Assembly: GCA_038321545.1 (NCBI GenBank)
Contig: JBBQFB010000207.1
Coordinates: 1 to 6,948 of the forward strand
Direction: 5' to 3'
Length of the DNA stretch: 6,948 bases
Source: VFJZ01 sp038321545
GTDB taxonomy: Bacteria; Actinomycetota; Thermoleophilia; Gaiellales; F1-60-MAGs149
The notes beneath the pieces are model-generated. The model was given only the letters and a program-made list of their open reading frames with translations, had not been told where the DNA came from and did not search any database. Position numbers and translations under genes: made by a program. Positions 5,081 through 6,948 of the stretch are shown one piece after another. How positions within the stretch are numbered: position 1 is the stretch's first letter; every line of letters begins with the position of its first letter.

Positions 5081-6706
5081 GTGGATCTAACGGGCGATAA
5101 ACCCTTCCTCCACCGCCGGGTGGCGAACCACGTTCCGCTGTCGCCGCTGTCGTTTCTCGACCGCGCCGCCGACGTCCATCCCGACCGGCTCGCGGTGCAG
5201 TACGGGGCGCGGGAGTACAGCTATGCCGCGCTGCACGGCCGTTCGCGGCGGCTCGCCGGAGCGCTGCAGCAGCTCGGCGTGGAGCGCGGCGATGTCGTGG
5301 CGATGGTGGCGGCGAACACGCCGGAGATCTACGAAGCCCATTTCGGCGTCCCGTTGGCGGGCGCGATCCTCAACACCATCAACACGCGTCTGGATGCGGA
5401 CACGATCGCCTACATCCTCGATCACGGCCGCGCGCGGGTGCTGCTGACCGACACGCACCTGGCCTCCGAGGTGGGTGCGGCGCTGCGTCAGCTCGGCCGC
5501 CGGGACGTCGCAGTGGTCGACATCACGGACGATCAGGTGCCCGGCGACGGCGAGCGTCTCGGTGATCGCACGTACGACGAGCTGCTGGCCGACGCGCCGC
5601 TCGCCGACTGGCGGCTGCCCGGCGACGAGTGGGACGCGCTGTCGCTGAACTACACGTCGGGCACGAGCGGCCGGCCGAAGGGCGTCCTGTACCACCACCG
5701 AGGCGCGTACCTGATGGCGCTCGGCACGGTGGCTGCCTGGGGGCTGCCGCACCGCGCGCGGTACCTCTACACGGTGCCGTTGTTTCACTGCAACGGCTGG
5801 ACGCACGCGTGGGCGCTCGCGATCACCGGCGGCTCGGCCTTCCTGATCCGGCAGGTCACCGCGGCGGGCATGTTCGAGGCGATCGCCGAGCACGGCGTGA
5901 CGCACATGGGGGGCGCCCCGATCGTGCTCGGCATGCTGGCCGATGCGCCCGCGGAGGAGCGAAGGCCGCTGCCGGGCATCGTCCACGTGCTGACGGCGGG
6001 TGCGCCACCACCGGCTGCGGTGCTGGAGCGCGTCGAGCGGCTCGGGTTCGAGGTGATGCAGGTCTACGGCCTGACGGAGACCACCGGCCACGTCGTTCAC
6101 TGCGCGTGGGAGGAGGCGTGGAACGACCTGCCCGACGCCGAGCGCGCCGACATGAAGGCCCGTCAGGGCGTGCGGATGCCGATCACCGAGGAGGTCTCGG
6201 TGGTCGACGTCGCGACCGGCGAGCGCGTGCCCGCGGACGGTGCGACCCCGGGCGAGATCGTGATCCGCGGCAACACGGTGATGCAGGGCTACCTGCGCGA
6301 CCCCGACGCGACCGAGGCGGCGTTTGCGGGCGGAGTCTTCCACTCGGGCGACCTGGCCGTGGTGCATTCCGACGGACGCATCGAGATCCGCGACCGGCTG
6401 AAGGACGTGATCATCTCTGGTGGCGAGAACGTGTCGTCGGTCGAGGTCGAGGGCGTGCTCTACCGGCATCCCGCGGTGGCGGCTGCGGCGGTGGTGGCGC
6501 GGCCCGATCCGCGCTGGGGCGAGGTGCCGTGCGCGTTCGTCGAACTGCGGCCGGGCGCGTCGGCGACCGAGGAGGAGCTGATCGCGTTCTGCCGCGAGCG
6601 GCTGGCCGGTTTCAAGACGCCGAAGGCGGTGGTGTTCGGCGAGATCCCGAAGACGTCGACCGGCAAGATCCAGAAGTTCGAGCTGCGCCAGCGCGTCCGT
6701 GAGTGA
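5081..6706 (+). CDS. Acyl-CoA synthetase (AMP-forming), DmdB/plant AAE-like subgroup
   Basis: A 541-residue ANL-superfamily ligase that adenylates a carboxylic acid with ATP and transfers it to CoA. Motifs in order: VPLSPLSFLDRAADVHPDR near the N-terminus (the typical start of this subgroup); P-loop YTSGTSGRPKG (191-201) followed by YHHRGAYL; VPLFHCNGW; YGLTETTG (329-336); HSGDL (421-425) with ribose-binding Asp424; hinge region DRLKD (438-442) then ISGGENVS; and catalytic Lys529 in TSTGKIQKF. All catalytic elements are present and length is normal. The subgroup includes 3-methylmercaptopropionyl-CoA ligase (DmdB) and medium/short-chain or aromatic acyl-activating enzymes; the exact acid cannot be read from sequence. 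The frame stays open upstream to 4862, but composition there favours the other strand, so the start lies after about 5053. GTG 5081 is preferred over ATG 5054 or GTG 5120, chiefly because of the -10 box before it. A hairpin follows the stop by four bases. Confidence 0.92.
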   Translation: MDLTGDKPFLHRRVANHVPLSPLSFLDRAADVHPDRLAVQYGAREYSYAALHGRSRRLAGALQQLGVERGDVVAMVAANTPEIYEAHFGVPLAGAILNTINTRLDADTIAYILDHGRARVLLTDTHLASEVGAALRQLGRRDVAVVDITDDQVPGDGERLGDRTYDELLADAPLADWRLPGDEWDALSLNYTSGTSGRPKGVLYHHRGAYLMALGTVAAWGLPHRARYLYTVPLFHCNGWTHAWALAITGGSAFLIRQVTAAGMFEAIAEHGVTHMGGAPIVLGMLADAPAEERRPLPGIVHVLTAGAPPPAAVLERVERLGFEVMQVYGLTETTGHVVHCAWEEAWNDLPDAERADMKARQGVRMPITEEVSVVDVATGERVPADGATPGEIVIRGNTVMQGYLRDPDATEAAFAGGVFHSGDLAVVHSDGRIEIRDRLKDVIISGGENVSSVEVEGVLYRHPAVAAAAVVARPDPRWGEVPCAFVELRPGASATEEELIAFCRERLAGFKTPKAVVFGEIPKTSTGKIQKFELRQRVRE

Positions 6707-6710
6707 CACT

Positions 6711-6730
6711 CCCGCGCGCTTCAGCGCGGG
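6711..6730 (+). terminator. GC-rich hairpin after the acyl-CoA synthetase gene
   Basis: CCCGCGC (6711-6717) and GCGCGGG (6724-6730) form a perfect 7-bp stem around a 6-base loop, four bases after the stop codon. No T-run follows, so it is not a classical E. coli-type terminator, but U-less GC hairpins at this position are commonly proposed as terminators or mRNA 3'-end stabilisers in high-GC actinobacteria. Confidence 0.5.
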
Positions 6731-6740
6731 TCGGGTGCCC

Positions 6741-6782
6741 GGGGTCTGACCCCGAAACGCCCGGCCACGGGGGTCAGACCCC
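6741..6782. repeat. Inverted pair of self-palindromic 13-mers (REP-like hairpin)
   Basis: GGGGTCTGACCCC (6741-6753) and GGGGTCAGACCCC (6770-6782) are exact reverse complements separated by 16 bases. Each is also a palindrome on its own (GGGGTC, one base, GACCCC). The element can fold as one 13-bp stem or two small 6-bp hairpins. Such nested palindromes between genes resemble REP/BIME elements moved by Y1 (RAYT) transposases. I recall GGGGTCAGACCCC as a recurring intergenic motif in several bacterial groups, but cannot confirm copies here. It could also act as a bidirectional terminator between converging genes. Confidence 0.72.
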
Positions 6783-6880
6783 AGAACGCTTCGTGCCGGA
6801 AGTGCCACAGATCGCGCGACCTGTGCGGCCTGGTGCGTGTGGTGCGCGGGAGCGGGCGTGGTGCGGCACGGGCGCGCGGT

Positions 6881-6948
6881 CTATCGGCGCGAGGCGTCAG
6901 GTTTCACGGGCGCCGACGCCGCCGCCGCCGGCTCCCAGCCGGCGGATC
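6881..6948 (-). CDS. Possible C-terminal end of a gene entering from the right edge
   Basis: One minus-strand frame is open from the right edge to a TAG at 6883-6881. Its 21 visible residues are SAGWEPAAAASAPVKPDASRR. Third positions are mostly G/C, and an Ala/Pro/Lys/Arg-rich tail ending just before the repeat region is plausible for a gene converging on the ligase. A second frame is also open to a stop near 6900, and 21 residues are too few for identification, so this is tentative. Between here and the palindromic repeat (6783-6880) I see only GC-rich sequence with short GGTGCG-type repetitions and no gene. Confidence 0.25.
   Translation of the reverse strand, partial: SAGWEPAAAASAPVKPDASRR
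6925..6945. repeat. Perfect 9-bp inverted repeat with 3-base loop
   Basis: CCGCCGGCT (6925-6933) and AGCCGGCGG (6937-6945) are exact reverse complements around CCC. The hairpin would be very stable on either strand. It lies within the putative minus-strand coding end, or, if that frame is not real, it could be a terminator-like structure for a gene beyond the edge. In sequence this rich in GCC/GGC runs it may also be incidental. Confidence 0.4.

Noticed and set aside
3870..5090. Plus-strand open frame of 406 codons opposite the SHMT-like gene
   Set aside because: It has no recognisable motif, its Arg/Val/Gly-rich composition is typical of antisense frames, and it conflicts with a minus-strand protein that keeps the PLP-binding residues.
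6783..6880. GGTGCG-type direct repetitions
   Set aside because: The copies are short, irregularly spaced and imperfect; they look like low-complexity high-GC sequence and not a CRISPR or iteron array.

Overview
The window is about 70% GC with strong G/C preference at third codon positions, and long spurious open frames lie opposite every real gene. The left-edge gene encodes a lipoprotein with a Cys-Gly-Gly-Ser-rich N-terminus, and two genes carry TANNNT boxes directly before their start codons. Together these suggest a high-GC actinobacterium. The style of the binding protein is reminiscent of Thermoleophilia, but that placement rests on memory and is not proven here.

Layout, left to right. 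(1) 1-1077, minus: a LivK-type branched-chain amino acid/amide ABC-transporter substrate-binding lipoprotein, cut by the left edge. (2) 1078-1257: a divergent control region with a -10-like box for each direction. (3) 1258-2322, plus: a C45/acyltransferase-type Ntn-hydrolase. It overlaps by 4 bases (GTGA) with (4) 2319-3668, plus: a MmgE/PrpD-family protein. (5) 3585-4919, minus: a divergent PLP enzyme of the serine hydroxymethyltransferase fold; its last 84 bases overlap the end of the PrpD gene tail to tail. (6) 4916-5053, minus: a 45-codon frame with coding-like base composition whose stop overlaps the TTG start of gene 5. (7) 5081-6706, plus: an acyl-CoA synthetase of the DmdB/plant-AAE type. 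(8) 6707-6948: a GC hairpin just after the ligase stop, a paired palindromic repeat (GGGGTCWGACCCC, REP-like), and possibly the last codons of a minus-strand gene entering from the right.

The genes look like a small-molecule catabolic neighbourhood: uptake of an amino-acid-like compound, amide or acyl cleavage (C45), lyase or epimerase chemistry on a carboxylate (MmgE/PrpD), PLP-dependent C-C or C-N chemistry on an amino acid (SHMT-like), and CoA activation of a carboxylate (ligase). The genes are on both strands, so only the C45-PrpD pair and the small-frame-SHMT pair look co-translated. The shared pathway is inference.

No phage, CRISPR, insertion sequence or RNA gene was seen. The most unusual items are the SHMT-like enzyme, which has lost several canonical SHMT active-site residues while keeping the PLP lysine; the small overlapping frame before it; and the palindromic repeat pair after the ligase.
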